A stretch of DNA of 64,000 nucleotides from Acorus gramineus (taxonomy: Eukaryota; Streptophyta; Magnoliopsida; Acorales; Acoraceae). The stretch covers positions 12,396,034 to 12,460,033 of the forward strand of contig CM060853.1 of NCBI GenBank assembly GCA_030737835.1. The letters are read 5' to 3'. The notes below the pieces were generated by a model. It was given only the letters and a program-made list of their open reading frames with translations, had not been told where the DNA came from and did no database searches. The position numbers and the translations under genes are program-made. Shown here in pieces: positions 44,695 to 58,215 of the stretch (position 1 is its first letter; each line of letters starts with the position of its first letter).

Positions 44695-46244
44695 AAGGTT
44701 CCTTCAATAGCCTAACGCGTCGTTCCCTCACGGCAAATCGGTGTTGAACGGTAGGGGTGGGTTTCTTTCGTTCTAAAAGAATATAAACACAGTTTTTTAA
44801 AATATTTAATATGGGGTTATTTTGTATAAAAAAAAAGAAAAGAAGAAAAAGCATAAAAAACAATCCATAAAAAATACTTATTAAAAAAAAGTGCTAATAC
44901 ACTCGGTTTTGTTTTACAGTCTTAAAATATATGGAGTTTTATTATAGTGTATGAATAATTTTTTTTCCATCTTTTTAAAATAAAAAAAAAATACTATCGT
45001 ATCTTAATATATACTTTTTAATGAGAGAGATTTTTAAAAAACAAAAAACGGTATAGATTACAATTAAGGTTGATTGTATCATTTTCCTTTTTAAAAATCT
45101 TTTCTAGAATATGTTCTATCAATTGAATATGTTATATTACTTCCCCCAGATGGGAGATTTATATTTATTACTCATACAAAAAGGATAATGTTATTTACAA
45201 CTTACAACTTCTTTCTTTTTTTAGTTTTAATTCTATTTACACATTTTTAAATTTTTTTAAAATAATATAACCTCATCTGAAGTACATGTTTCATGAATTG
45301 CATAGTAACATTTATAAAAAATTGTTAAATTCAGATTTTTTTTAAAAAAAATTAATAAACAAGTATATATTCTGATGAAAAGTACATAACACTCAATTTT
45401 GAGTTGAATGAACTATTTTTAGTAAATTTAAATGAGATATATATATATCTCACCTAACGATATATATATATTTGACTAGATTTTTAACTATGCATAAGAT
45501 TACATTTTGTACTTAGAAAAACTTTTAAGTGTAACAGCACCCTGACAATATGTTTCACAAAGAAATTTTCTGATTCAGAAAATATTTTGGTGGCATTCAT
45601 AAAAGAACGGTTCGAATTTTAATTGTTATAGAGCTGTCCAATTTAATTATCTGATTAAAATTAATTATAATTCCAAAATGGCGTGGGTCGTGAAAACGCT
45701 GCTCACTCATGACCTGTCGTCTTTGGGTTCAGGTGCATATATGACTCAGATTGTGCAATCATTGGAGTTCTCAAGTTTTGCTAATTGAAGAGGGAACAAT
45801 AACTTTTACTCAAACATGGATATCATCTGTTATAAGGCCATGATTTCCTCATACTTAGTGAAATCATCTTTTATAAAAATTTAAATCCATGCTGCAGAGG
45901 AAGAATAAAAAACTGTTCTGGAAGGACTATCAATCAAATAACATGACCTACCATGTTGCCTGAACAAACGTATTATTCAACGTGTTCAGATCTTCTATGT
46001 GAAAGTCACATAGAATTCCTATGACAACTAATGAGAAAATGCCATGTAAATAAATAAATAAAAACTTCCCAGTAAAAGTTACCTTTTTATTTGATATTTA
46101 CAAATGAACCGTGCATGGATAATTTAAATAAAATTGCTATATTTACGTGACATGATCTTATAAGGTGCCATACGAATTCTGACGTTTTCACACAGGATCA
46201 CATGGGATTTGGACTCTTATTCACCAAGAACAAATTAGAGGTAC
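44695..46244. other. AT-rich intergenic, no gene seen
   Basis: 44695-45650 is very AT-rich with simple runs (for example an ATAT run near 45435-45470). The part just after 44694 is less AT-rich and could belong to the same organelle insertion event. No gene or element end recognised. Confidence 0.45.
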
Positions 46245-46419
46245 CTGCAGTCGATGAATTGGGAGCAGAACGAGAAGCATCACATCCTACACAGCTCCCA
46301 CGCCCAACAGCTGAAACCTCACCTCTACATATGGCGACTTCATGTTTTTGTACCCCAAATTCGATCAGAATAGCTTCTAATAAATTATGCAAAACATACA
46401 GAGAATTGCGGGCGGCGCA
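46245..46419 (-). other. Candidate exon, unknown gene
   Basis: On the minus strand an open 175-base block lies between a good acceptor (CCTTGTTATAG) and donor (GCAG|GTACC). It reads SLYVLHNLLEAILIEFGVQ then KHEVAICRGEVSAVGRGSCV and GCDASRSAPNSS. The plus strand is also open between AG at about 46239 and GTAAGA at 46440. No family recognised and no partner exons fixed, so strand and reality are uncertain. Confidence 0.25.
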
Positions 46420-49352
46420 CTATAACAAGGTCATCAATGTAAGATGGCACTTTCACAACAACAGGTGTTAATCTGTACATATCCGGAATGCCACACCAAG
46501 GTGAATCATTTTCAGAGAGTTTTCACATGAAAGTTTAAAAGAAACACAGTGATATAAGATGTACATGAAGTCAGTCTGTACAGGGCATATATGAGCACAA
46601 ATAAGATGTGCCCAAAAAGAAAACTCACACACGACACAATGATCAAAAGAGTTGAAATTTTAAATAAATGTTGAGATACCTCATGGTGGCAATGAAACCT
46701 GAGTGGAAAGGACACTCTTGTTCTCATTGTCTTCCCCTTCACCATACATGAACAATGAACACACTATAGGAGATGAACCCATTGAGAAGCTGAAACCAAA
46801 TAATATCCCAATATAGACAGCTAGTGAATAAGGGCATGTGCAAGGCATGGATGAAGAGGAAATCAATAGCAACATAAACTAATAGCAGTAATGCAAATAA
46901 TAATACATATATTCTTGTAATATATTTAATTTCGGTTGTTGCATAAAATATGAATGGTCACAACTATCATGACAATCTATGTTCAATAATCAGACTCTGT
47001 TGGAACTGGAGTTCAGTCTTCATGCAATAAATCCATCCCATAACACATTTAAAGAGTGCAAAAATTAAAAATGTCAATATTGTGGCCAAGTGTATTAAAA
47101 TCAAATCTCAAATTGATGCAAGCCATTTCACAACGTACAAGAGTTTTCATTAAATTCACATGATTCCTTATCATTTGGAGTCCCTTCCAATGAATCAATA
47201 TGACGTGGTAAATAGTAACTATTCAAATAATATTAAACATGAAACTTAAGCATATAGGTTTTACTTAGATTTATAGCATTTTATCTGTTAAATAAGTTAA
47301 CCTAAACTATCTATCTTATTTTTGAGATATGCAAGCTTGAAGGCCTTTATGGCTGCTGGATGCAACATGTACATATTAAATCTCCAGACACCTAAAACTT
47401 CATCGATTGCTGACCTAGATTCGAGCAATAAGGAGAACCGTGTGTCCTATTTTGAATACTATTTTGAATGAGGATCCAATTCTTAAAAGCATTTGGTAAA
47501 TTACCACAACTAGATTACCAGGAAAATCAGGCTATATTCTCTAGTCAAAGAGAATAAGATACTTGGGTAATTGTAAGAAATAGAGTTCATGAAGCAAGGT
47601 TGAAGAATCAGAACAGCGCAAATGAGGCTGCAGGGTATCCATAGTCTTTTTTGTTTTCTGCTTTACCCTTTTTTTTTCTTTTTTTTTATAACAGTAGGTT
47701 ATGAGAAAAATCATCTTTGGCCGAATCCACAATCCCTAACAGTTACAAACAATACATAGAGAACGTGAAAATGTTCAAACGAGTATATCATGCAAACAGA
47801 TGAAGCACCAATCATTAGAAAAGCAATTAGGTCACGTGGACGCATAAATTCCAAGCAGCAGATTTATCAGGGGCAAAAGAATACTGGATATATAGATGAC
47901 AATGTAACAGATATCAAAATAAAAAAGGCTAATGTGCAAAGTTTTAATGCTTGCCTCTTCTGGAAAAGCATGAGATGGAGCTGATATCCTGAAACAAAAT
48001 CAGGAAAGATCAGATCTTGCTACAACTCCAATGTCTTAAAGCAACACCGTACAAACAAATAAATTTACAAATACTTTTCCAATAAATAATGCCTTGTTCA
48101 ACAAGCATAAATGATTTTCAAAAATGTTCAACAGGTGTCTCTCACCAGGGAAGGAATCCATTATTCCCCCAGAGAACATTAAGATAGTCCAAAAATTGAA
48201 TTTAGATCGATCAGAACAACTCCCACAAATATGCTATGAGAACTGTTCAACTATAGATTGATGATTGATTTACTTGACCTGTAGTACGTTCCACAATGTA
48301 CAATAAAGTTTTGGGAACATCAGATCTGGGCATCAACATCTGAAATCAACACTTCAACAAATTACACTACATAATATGTCAGACTTTTTGCAGTAAAGGC
48401 CCATAAACAATAAACCTCTAGCTTATGTTGTGACTTGTGAAAGGTTCCTGCTCATTTAAATAACCTTGATTTATGGCAAGTGTTGGGAGATTCTCACCAA
48501 TCTTGAAATTCCCCACCAAAATGAAATTTATTCGTAATCATCGCCCAAGAGTACAAGAGGATCATATTTTAAATGAACTGAGGAAAATATTACCATAATT
48601 TTTCTTTACAACTAAAACATTTCTTACAAAAAAATGCACCTGCACTTCGCAGCTCATTTTCAAAACAAGTGCAACTTAAAAATATAACTAATGCAAGGAC
48701 AACAATAAATGTAAAATAACTCAAACATGACATTGACTGGGATTTATTCATGACTTAAAAAATAGATACATAACTACTCGTCAATAGTATGCTAGTTCAA
48801 AATTAATAAAAAAGCAAAAAAATACCAAGTAATACAGAAAAAGGAAAGGTAGGCAACACACTTTTAATTGCATGTCCTGCTTCAAATTTCAAAGTGAATG
48901 AAACTGATTCAAATTTGAAGAATGACAACATAATACCAATGCCATAAAATCTCTAGGCCAATGCATCAAGTAGTGAAACATGCACATCAGATGCACAAGA
49001 ATAGCCTTAAAAAGAAAATGGTGATGTATCTAATTAATTAATCATTTATCCAACACTATACAAACTCAATAATTAAGTTAAGATGCCCACCAAGCATTCT
49101 GTCTTTGTCTGATCATGGCTATTAGTGCAAGTACAGCTACTGCAAAAGCTGTTAGCGGTAGTTGATAAGTGGGATGAACAATTGAATAGATCTTGCATAT
49201 CAAAATTTCTCTGGCCCACATTTGAAACAAGTAGATTGGTCTTAGAGATAAGATCTTCCATCCTCCAAAACACCAACATGATGCTAAATGACAGCCAGAA
49301 GAGTGAGCAGCGTTCTCCACATCCAAAACAAGAAAAATGGGAGGCTAGTAGG
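46420..49352. other. Downstream of the kinase gene, no confirmed gene
   Basis: The part nearest 49352 is the kinase 3' untranslated region; overlapping open frames at 49441-49073 are by-products. A minus frame at 46875-46681 is hydrophobic (SLAVYIGILFGFSFSMG) and might be an exon, but it could not be linked to others. The rest is AT-rich. Confidence 0.4.
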
Positions 49353-52300
49353 CTACGAAACTGTTCGACCATAGCAAATAGATGCAATGTAAAGATTTTT
49401 CGCCCATTTTTCCTGTGACAAGCCAGATGACGTTTGATCAAATTTAAAGGCTATGTTTATACAAGAATGAAACAACAAAATCCAGATCCATTCAAAAAAT
49501 GATTGATACCTTAACATGTGCACTGGGAAATGCAGAAGTCCGAAGTGTCTCTTGTGTTTCATCTGTAGGTTTCTTTCGAGGTACACTCAGAACAAGTGCA
49601 GCTTGGTCCCAAGTTGCAGCAGTTGCAGTTATACGATAGCCACCATCCCACCTACGATGGATGCCCTCACTTGGGTATAGAAAATCAAGTTCAACAACCT
49701 ATCCCATCAATCAAACATCATAAATGACAGTATATAACGTCAGTAGCTATATAACGATGACATGACAGCAGTGGTCTAAAAAGCAAGATTTAGTGGCGCC
49801 TAGGAAGAATCATGCATACCCCCTCATCCAGTGGATTAAGCGGCGCAATGGATTAATGATTACCCAATTAGAGGTAGACTGTTCTTGGATGACCTTAAAA
49901 TTAGCTGTCATTTTATTTTATTCTGTGTTTGAAGACATCTCATTCACTTCCTCTTTACATTCTTTTTTCATGGGGTATATTACTATATCCCCCTCCATGT
50001 TCAAAGTTTACCACTGTAAATAAAATAAGAGGTGGTGTGGTCCCACCTTTTCCTTTAAAAAAGATGACATAACAACAGAGTGAAACAAACCTGGTCCGTA
50101 AATCCTGCATTGCACGACATAACCACCCCCCATCTGCTGCCCGCAGTTGCCATAGATGTGACATAAAACCCCTCCCTCCATTTTTTGTTTATCCACTTAA
50201 ATGGGAAAGAATCACTAACCTTGTAGGACTGCTGTTGATATGGCATACCTACATTGCAAGATCAACAAGAAGTTAAAATTCAAGGAGAAAACTTAGTAAT
50301 CAACAAATAAAAAAGGTTGATCAGTGTTACCTTTAGACATCACTACCAAAGAACTTCCGTTATTTGCTCCTGCTACTGCACTAATATAATAGTTCTTCTC
50401 CCACTGTTGCATAATCCAATCCTGCAAACACAAGCAATGAATTAGCTCAGCAGCTATTGCAGGGGCCAATATGAAAATAACACAAATGTTGGTGATAATG
50501 CAACAAGTGGATTCGGTGGCATAAAATGTGCTCGGAGGTTAACTGTGGAATAGACAAAAATGATTCTGTCCACAGCTGTGTTGAGTAATCAGCAACCAAG
50601 CATAAATAAATATGAATATGGAACAGATACTAACTTTGTGAAGAAAACAGGATGAAAGTTCATAGACTTGAGATGTAAAACCAGTGCCTGCATCCATAAT
50701 CAGTGCCCACAGATTTGCAGAAGAGCCCACACTACTAATAAACAGCCCATCTTCATTCCCTTTCTCAATATGTTGTGCAAGTCTTGAATCTGTTACATTG
50801 TAGTGATACCTAACACGAATAAAAAATCAGCTCAAGTTTCCAGTAATAAGCTAGGCTTGAGATTATGCACCGTGATGATGTCTACCTTTGCTTCATAGGT
50901 CGGTGAGCATTATAAACACTAATCCATTGTGTTGCAGGCATCCCCATCCGAACCTTCTTGTTTGGTTTTTCATCATCCTCTTCGTCCATCATTAGGCGAC
51001 CTCTCTTATGACCAACCTGATAGATAAGCTTTAAGGCATTCAACCCAACTTTAGTTGTATTCATACTACGAAGTTTTGCTTGCAATGAGAAAAGGCAAAA
51101 TGGTACCTTCTGAGCCCCATCAGTGTGGATCGGCCGAGTATCTGGGTTTGGACCCACTATTCCATCAAAGAGAGAGATGCACCTAGCATAATTAGGTTCC
51201 TCATCGAATTTTAAGTTCACCACATACTCCACAAATTGTCTGAATGGTTGGGGGCAAAAACAGCACAGTGCTTCTGGAGACGTGGCCATCTTCTTTTTAC
51301 AGACAAGGAAGCCTTTATTCTCACCCTATGACAAAAGCAAATAAATAGGTATCTCACAAGGAACAGATGAATACTTTATTTTCTCACTAAAACTTTTCTT
51401 CTTGGAATAACAATTTTCTAACCATATCACCTCTATATTCCATCCAATCAGCCTTACCTTTATGCAGAAGCAAAACCAACTATGCCAAGAAGAGATGCCC
51501 ATGCAAATTGAAACAAATCAACCTTATAGATAATGGCCCATTCAGGAAGAACATTTTGAATAACATTATAAAAAAATCCAAGGTGGTGGTGAAAAGACTG
51601 TCTCCAATTGGATTTGTTCTTACCCATGCTTATATTCATGTTGAGATGGATGGTAAACTGATCCTCATTGAACTCTACCATTATACCATAAATCTATGAC
51701 ATAATGTTATATTTTTGCTCGTAGGTCGAAAAGTTGCACATGCACAAAACCTCAAGAAAATATTCTCTTTCAAGAATATCAATTTCTGATTTTAAGAATT
51801 TTCATGACAACCTTTCCAAACTTGTATAGTTGAAAACTATCCTACAACTGCATCAATTAAGGTAAAATTCTGCATCTCCAATTGAAAGCTCTAAAAACAA
51901 AAAGATAGAATAGCATGACACCTTACCAAGCTAATCCATGTAAACAACACCAGAATACTCTAATATCCACAGATTTATTATGCTTAGGCAATGATTGACA
52001 ATAAACATAAGTGTTCATAAATCTGTCCAACACCCTGCTTTTGCAATCTCTGCATGAGAATGAAATACTAATAAAAAATAAAATGCTCCACAAGCCCAGA
52101 GAGTTTTCATTTTAAGATCCACTTGAATTCAGATCTGATATATTAGAAATGTCCTCAAAGTTTACATGCTCATTCACTTTCACTTCCAACTTTCAAGAAC
52201 AAAAAAAATGCCAAATTGCTTTGTCTAGCCATCAGCTAAAAAAATCAAGAAAATTCAAGTGACTCACCTGATATCCTTGCCAAGGTAGACGACCACGAAG

Positions 52301-52480
52301 TAGAAAAATGAGAGTGTAAGCAAGAGATTCTAAATCATCTCTCCTGCTTCCTGTTCTACCCAAGTGAGCATGCACACTTGCGTAACGCACTGTTCCCCTG
52401 GATTATGGTGTCAATAATGGTGTGTTAACAATAGATGAATCACACTGAGGAAAACATACTTTTAAAAAAACGAACATACA

Positions 52481-52531
<51 letters not shown>

Positions 52532-55500
52532 AAGGAATAAAAGAAGCAGAACTCAGCAGCACAGATGTGTGATGAAATCAATTACAAACCTGAAAACATC
52601 AGGTCTTTGGTCATATGCCACATGCTCTCCAGTAGAACTGTCCTTCCATTTAGTAGCTGATTCCCAGCAGAAAAGGTCAGATTGCAACAAGCAACACAAA
52701 ATATATGAAGCTTAATTGCCAGTGACATACCTAACCCCAGATCAACAAGGAAGAGTTTTTTGTCCTCAGATGTCCCAGGAGGACCAAGTAAAAAGTTCTC
52801 TGGTTTAACATCTCCATGCACATATCTAAAAAAAAGCACTCAAGTTCTAATTATATAGTACAAAGCAGAAAAGTGAAAAATCATTATCATGATGATATCA
52901 ATACAGCATATGATACACATATATGAGATCTCACCCCTTAGAATGCATCTTTTCCAATATTGAGATTGCTTCAATAGCGATGCACGCGACCATCTCAACT
53001 GACATTCTGCACAGAGAATGAAAACCCAAAGAAAAAAAAGGGAGGTAAGGAGTATATGGCAGAAACATAAACAGAATAAATAAATAAATAAATGTACAAA
53101 TTCTATCAAGAACTCACGTGTGAGAGTTATTATTCCAAACATCCCACAGACTTGGTCCCAGTATATCCATAACCTAGGAAATTTAAAGTGAAATTAGGTA
53201 CAATGGTAAGCATAACAATTAAAGAATAATAAACATAGCCAACGGTAAAGTCATGAAATTACCATGACATAATAGTCCCCTTGGCGACCCTTGTAATGAA
53301 CTCTGGGTACCCCATGAATGCCCCCAAGAGTGCTGCAGAAAATGGCCATTGGAGATGGTAAGACAGCCATATTTTTAAACTCTTCTTCAAAAACCAACAA
53401 TGAGCAAGAGGATGGATGATCATTGGATGAATGTAAAAGTAGACTTACTTATAAACTTGCCATTCGTATGGGGGTCCATAATTACATCCCTTACTGCTTC
53501 TGTGCTCGAACTTCAAAGCAACCTGATGTGACCAATAGGACAAAAATATTATTACAGGCACTTGACCCAGGTAGTGAATAAATCATAATTCATAACAATA
53601 AAAAGGAGGGTCTTCCATACCTCAACAGCACTGGCACCTGCAACTCTCTCATTCATGTTTGTAACAGAAATACGACGTCCAACATATACTTGTCCAAATC
53701 CACCCTTTCCAAGCTTTCTTTCAATTCGATAAGTGGGTGAATTACCAACTTGAACCTGGAAAAAACGAATCTAAGAATATGAGGAATGAAGAACTGAACA
53801 AAGACCATGATATGACAGATAAAACCAGAACCAGAACTTTTCCATTATTAGTGAATGAAGAATTGCGGCGGAGAAAAAAAAACTGCTTGGAACTTTCAGA
53901 AGACTCAACATCTCAAACAGTAGGTAAAAAATGGTTTCATCATTTGATTATATGTTAGGAGTGAACTTTTAGAAAATAGTGGGTTCCAACTTCTCAAGTA
54001 AAACCACTTCCTTCTTATTTTTCTCATCATTCCTTTTTAACTTTCTGGAGAATTGGCAGCCTATCTATTATAATTTTATAACAGGTCACCTTTATTTTAA
54101 CAGCATGTTTCAATGACTTCGTGCTTCTAATGATGGTAACACAATTTTCTAAAAATTTCTGAGAGGATATACAGCCTAAAAGCGGCAGCCCTATCATTTT
54201 GACATTTACTAATATCGTATACCAGGCATCAAGGTTTCTAAATAAACAACCAATTTAAAGCAAAATTCTAAACATCAAAGCATACCAATTTCAGAATGCA
54301 AGAGCCCAGACAGGAAGGAGCATATCATGAACATTAAAAACCCAAAAAGATTAAAAAACAACATTACATTTCTCATCTCTTTTTTTCAATCAGAATGTAA
54401 AAAAGGTATTTATACAATTTCAAACAATTAAACTACAAGCAACGAAAAGAACTTCCATCCAAAGAAACTTTCATAATATGCAATTAAGCTTATGCACAGA
54501 AAAGCACAAAATAACAACAAAATGTCAGAGGGCCATACCGGCATACCACTGAAAATACTAAATTCAAATCACAGATAAAATCAAGAAAAATCAATCACTT
54601 CTCACTCAATACTTCATACATGTTAAAAAAAAAATCCACATAATCCAAATGAAGTTGTGGAATATATATGCATTATAAAGACCAGCCAAAACCAATAACA
54701 AAAGGAAAACGAAAAAAATCAGCAAGATCGCATATGTTCAACGATAACTAACCACAAAAGCATTGAAAAAAAGAAAGAAAGAAAAATGAATTCTCCAGAA
54801 TCCCAACTAAACCCAGACCAATGTTTTAAAAATCCCTTCTAGGCCCGATTAATCCCCCGCCTAGGTCTAGGCGGGCCCAACCTGCAACGCTTAGTGCCTA
54901 GCCGCTTTTCTTATTAATCCTTAGTTTGACTAATAAGTTATTAAGTTAGTTTATATATTATATATTAATTAATTAATTTTTATGATATCCCTATGATGAT
55001 TATATTATTAATTTTGTTTTGATGTTATATTTTGTAGTCTAAAATCATTATATATATTTGTGTTTTGAAGATAATATAGGAGAACCTTATTGCAAGAAAC
55101 CCACGAAATAGGAGAAGAGGGATCTCCTTACATCAAAGAAAAAATATTATTACATATAATAATATATATAATATGTATATGTATTTTATTTATTATTCTA
55201 AAAAGTGATAGATTAATCAAAACACAAACTTGCCAAAGAAAATCGTAAAAAACTAAAAAAATTGTGAGAAAACCTTAAGACACTCTCTTCAAACAAAACA
55301 CAACCTGCCAAAACTTAAAATTCAACGCAATTCCACTCAACACCACAGAGCCTCATCATCCCAATCAAATGCAATTATCAATCGAATGGATAAAATAAAG
55401 ACTCAGCATTCAACCAGAACTAAAGATCATCAACCACAAAAGACATTCATTTCAAAATCAAAGAAAGTCAGACCTTCTCAGGGATCGGTGCGGTGCTCTC

Positions 55501-55812
55501 CTCATCCTCCGCCACCGCGACCTTCTCCACGCTCCTCCCCCCACCGCCACTGTCGTAATCCTCCATCCCCCTCTCCTTCTCCTTCTCCTTCTCCTTTACA
55601 CCACCACCACCACCTAAACTCTCCTCCTTCACTGGCTCTTCCTCCTCCTCGTCCACCAAAGCCTTCTGTCGCTGAAGCTGCTCAACCTGGTTTCCGTTAA
55701 TCCTCCTCCCGGAGGTCCTCCTCCGACCTCCAACGACAGCGGTGTCGACCGGCGTCTTCAGTTGCTCTATCGGGCGGGCCCTCAGGCGCGCTCCGCTACG
55801 CAGCACACGCAT
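49353..55812 (-). CDS. HD16: CK1-like protein kinase, HD16/EL1/MUT9-like (MLK) family, complete
   Basis: Sixteen exons: 55812-55474, 53755-53621, 53522-53449, 53332-53263, 53173-53118, 53006-52935, 52825-52731, 52656-52590, 52397-52268, 51325-51107, 51016-50886, 50809-50635, 50421-50331, 50248-50091, 49698-49510, 49412-49353 (TAG). Phases all join: 2061 bases, 686 aa, normal for the family. Residues 1-113 are basic then acidic and low-complexity ([14 protein letters not shown]). Kinase domain: [12 protein letters not shown] loop, VALKFE lysine, [11 protein letters not shown] catalytic loop, VDLGLA in place of [17 protein letters not shown]. The long conserved C-terminal region includes [57 protein letters not shown] and [22 protein letters not shown] and DLG variants are normal here. 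Relatives phosphorylate histones, cryptochromes and, in rice, Ghd7 and a DELLA protein, and act in flowering time. Targets here are unknown. Intron 1 is 1.7 kb; no defects seen. Confidence 0.97.
49770..49870. mobile_element. Possible hAT MITE relic in the kinase gene
   Basis: CAGTGGTCTAAAAAGC at about 49770 resembles the end of the MITE at 32425 (CAGTGTTCTAAAAAGCG), followed by GGCGCCTAGG. It lies in the intron between exons 14 and 15. The right end is not found. Confidence 0.4.
52481..52528. repeat. TC/AC microsatellite in a kinase intron
   Basis: (TC)10 then (AC)14 in the intron between exons 8 and 9. Likely length-polymorphic. Confidence 0.95.
54822..54910. mobile_element. hAT MITE relic (CAATGTT end) in kinase intron 1
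   Basis: CAATGTTTTAAAAATCCC followed by GGCCCGATTAATCCCCCGCC and CTAGGCGGGCCCAACC, matching the style of the element at 32425-33087 (ends, CCTAGGCGG and GATTAATC blocks). The opposite end was not found. It may extend further right. Confidence 0.5.
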
Positions 55813-56494
55813 CGTTCATCCATCGAATCGCATGATCGGACCGGATTCCACGATTCGGAACTTCTCCGATCGAGGTGCGCGAGATCGGACGGTGGCGGAG
55901 ACGGATCGACTGCCTTCACTGCGGATGGTAGGGTTTCCAAGGATCTCTCAAGATAGAGTGTGTGTGAAAAGGAAGGATTTTTGTGCGATAATTAATATAA
56001 GTTTTATTTTTTTTTATGTGATTTTGTAGATCGAATCGATGGTATATATGGGCTTTAGAGTGTGCGTAGCATGTTAGAGTAGGATAACGCGCGGAACAAC
56101 TGACCGACGGGGAATATTTCGAATGCGTGATGAAGTGGGAATACCATACCATGATCTCCCATCAACGTTCAAATAACGCAAAAACCCACCGATTGGACGG
56201 TTAGGGTCTTCTAGAATGTTAAAATGATATGTTGGATTGGGCCTGCTTTGTTTTAATGGGCCCGTCTCCGAACGGTGTCAGCCGTTATTGGGTTTTCGAC
56301 GTGGAAAGTATCACACGATATATTTTATAGTTTAAAATACAGACAGAACATGTTTATATATTTTTTTAAATTATATACTTTGTTAATTAAATATATATTT
56401 TTATAAAAAATGATATGAATTGAATGATATTATTTATAGAAAATACAAATTTTTTTTAAATACTGTAAGATGTATATGGGATAGGACAGTAAAA
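55813..56494. other. Kinase gene 5' leader and promoter region
   Basis: The GC-rich start (to about 55920) is the probable 5' leader; plus-strand open frames through it are by-products. The rest is ordinary intergenic sequence. Transcription start and TATA box are not fixed. Confidence 0.4.
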
Positions 56495-57063
56495 TTAAGC
56501 CTGTCAATCAGAAGGATAAGGATCGGATAGGTCCATATCTGAAAAAATATTCGTATTCGATATCCGACGGATATTGAAAGTAAATATCCGTATCCGATTT
56601 GAAAATCTGGATTCGGATATGAATAATTATCTGAAATATCTAAAAATTTAAAATAAATATGGAATGACTAAAATATCCAAAGATCTAATATCCAAAAATA
56701 AAAATCATATATCTAATATTTGAAATATGTAAAAAAATATAATAATTACCTAGTATAAAACATAAAATTATAAAAATATACATAAAACATTACATACTTT
56801 AAAGTAAAAATAAAAATAAAAAATCATACTAATTCTAAAAATATAAATATATAATTAAATAAATAATAATATAATAATATTTTCAAATACAGATATTTTT
56901 CGGATCGGAAACGGGCATATCCGTATCCGATCCAAAAATTTTCAGACACGGATAATTTTTTCGGATACAAATACGGATTTTTCAGATATCGGATATTTTC
57001 TGGATTTTCATATACAAATTCGGATCAGATACAAATATTTTTTTGGATAATTGGCGGACTTAA
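56495..57063. mobile_element. Inverted-repeat element rich in CGGATA phrases
   Basis: TTAAGCCTGTCAAT at the left and, inverted, TTAAGTCCGCCAAT at the right. Both flanks inside are dense in ATCCGTATCCGAT and TCGGATA phrases with an AT-rich middle. A common plant MITE style; possible TTAA or TAA duplication. Class uncertain. Confidence 0.55.
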
Positions 57064-57662
57064 GTGAAATAGAGCTCTTTTCATGTGCGTAAAAAAAAAA
57101 CAATGTATTTGAGGAAAATGTTACAACTTAATTATTCATGTAATCAATTTTAACAGTACAACGCTTATCAAATTTTTTAAGTATTTTTTTATCAACAAAA
57201 TGCATAGATTTATAAAAAAAATGAAATATATATTTAAATAAATTAAATACATAATTTTAAAATTTTCTCTATTAGTTACACAATGCAATATATACATTTT
57301 TATCGAGTTAGGAGGCTGGGGCGGATATACTCGGGCAAGGGGATTCAATTATATGATTAGGATAAGTATCTAATTAGCTACTATAGAATAAAAAATAGTT
57401 TTTTTTTTTTTGTATAAGGGGATTCAATTATACATTTTTTTTTTCAATCTCAATTCCAATCTTACGTGTTGGTTGAAAATTATTAGAGCATATATTCACA
57501 TTCATAAGGTACATGTTTCAATTAAATTTTTTTACATATTTTATAAATGCATTTATACAATTCATAATTGTACGTCTTCGAAGAGAGGAGAGGGGAGATA
57601 GTAGTTTCAATTGATGGGGTTATGAGAAAGGGAGGGAAAAAAAAGTTGTCCTCACACAATAA
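57064..57662. other. AT-rich intergenic, no gene seen
   Basis: GGGGATTCAATTATA occurs twice (57339 and 57418 regions), a short direct repeat. Nothing else recognised. Confidence 0.4.
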
Positions 57663-57671
57663 AAAAATTAA

Positions 57672-58206
57672 GGGAAAAATCTAGACAGTCCCCTAAAATC
57701 TGATTGAAATCCATATAACCCCTTATTTTTTTTTAAAATCCATATAATTCCTTGAAAATACTTAATAAATCCAAATAACCCCATGAATAGAAATTTTTAT
57801 TAACAGATGATGAATATTTTACGAATATATTGTTTGATTAACCTGGCTGAAAACATAATATACTAAAAAAACCACTACAATATATTAAAATGCGAAAAAT
57901 CATATGAAAATGATGATTTTACCCTCTCTAGATATATTATAAAACACTATCCGAAGAGGATAATCATAATTTATAGATAATTTTTCATATTTTTAACACA
58001 CTATAAGATTTTTTTGGTATACTGTGTTCTCTATCAAAGTTAACCAAACATAATATTCACAAAATAATCATCGTCTATAATATAAATTTTATTTAAGGGG
58101 TTATTTGAATTTACTAAGTATTTTCAGGAGATTATATGAATTTTAAAAAAAGTTGAGAGATAATATAGATTTCAATCAGTTTACATGGGTTATATAAAAT
58201 TTTCCC
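57672..58206. mobile_element. Mutator-like foldback MITE with 9-bp target duplication
   Basis: 535 bp with inverted arms of roughly 200 bp; both read inwards GGGAAAA, CTGATTGAAATC, a TTTTTTTTAAAAT block, GAAAATACTTA and AAATAACCCC in order. Exact 9-bp duplication AAAAATTAA at 57663-57671 and 58207-58215. Long inverted repeats with a 9-bp duplication point to a non-autonomous MULE. No coding sequence. Confidence 0.88.
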
Positions 58207-58215
58207 AAAAATTAA

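Noticed and set aside
49073..49441. Two minus-strand open frames of 82 and 122 codons beyond the kinase stop, one with a hydrophobic stretch
   Set aside because: They overlap the last kinase exon or its 3' untranslated region in other frames and match no family I know.
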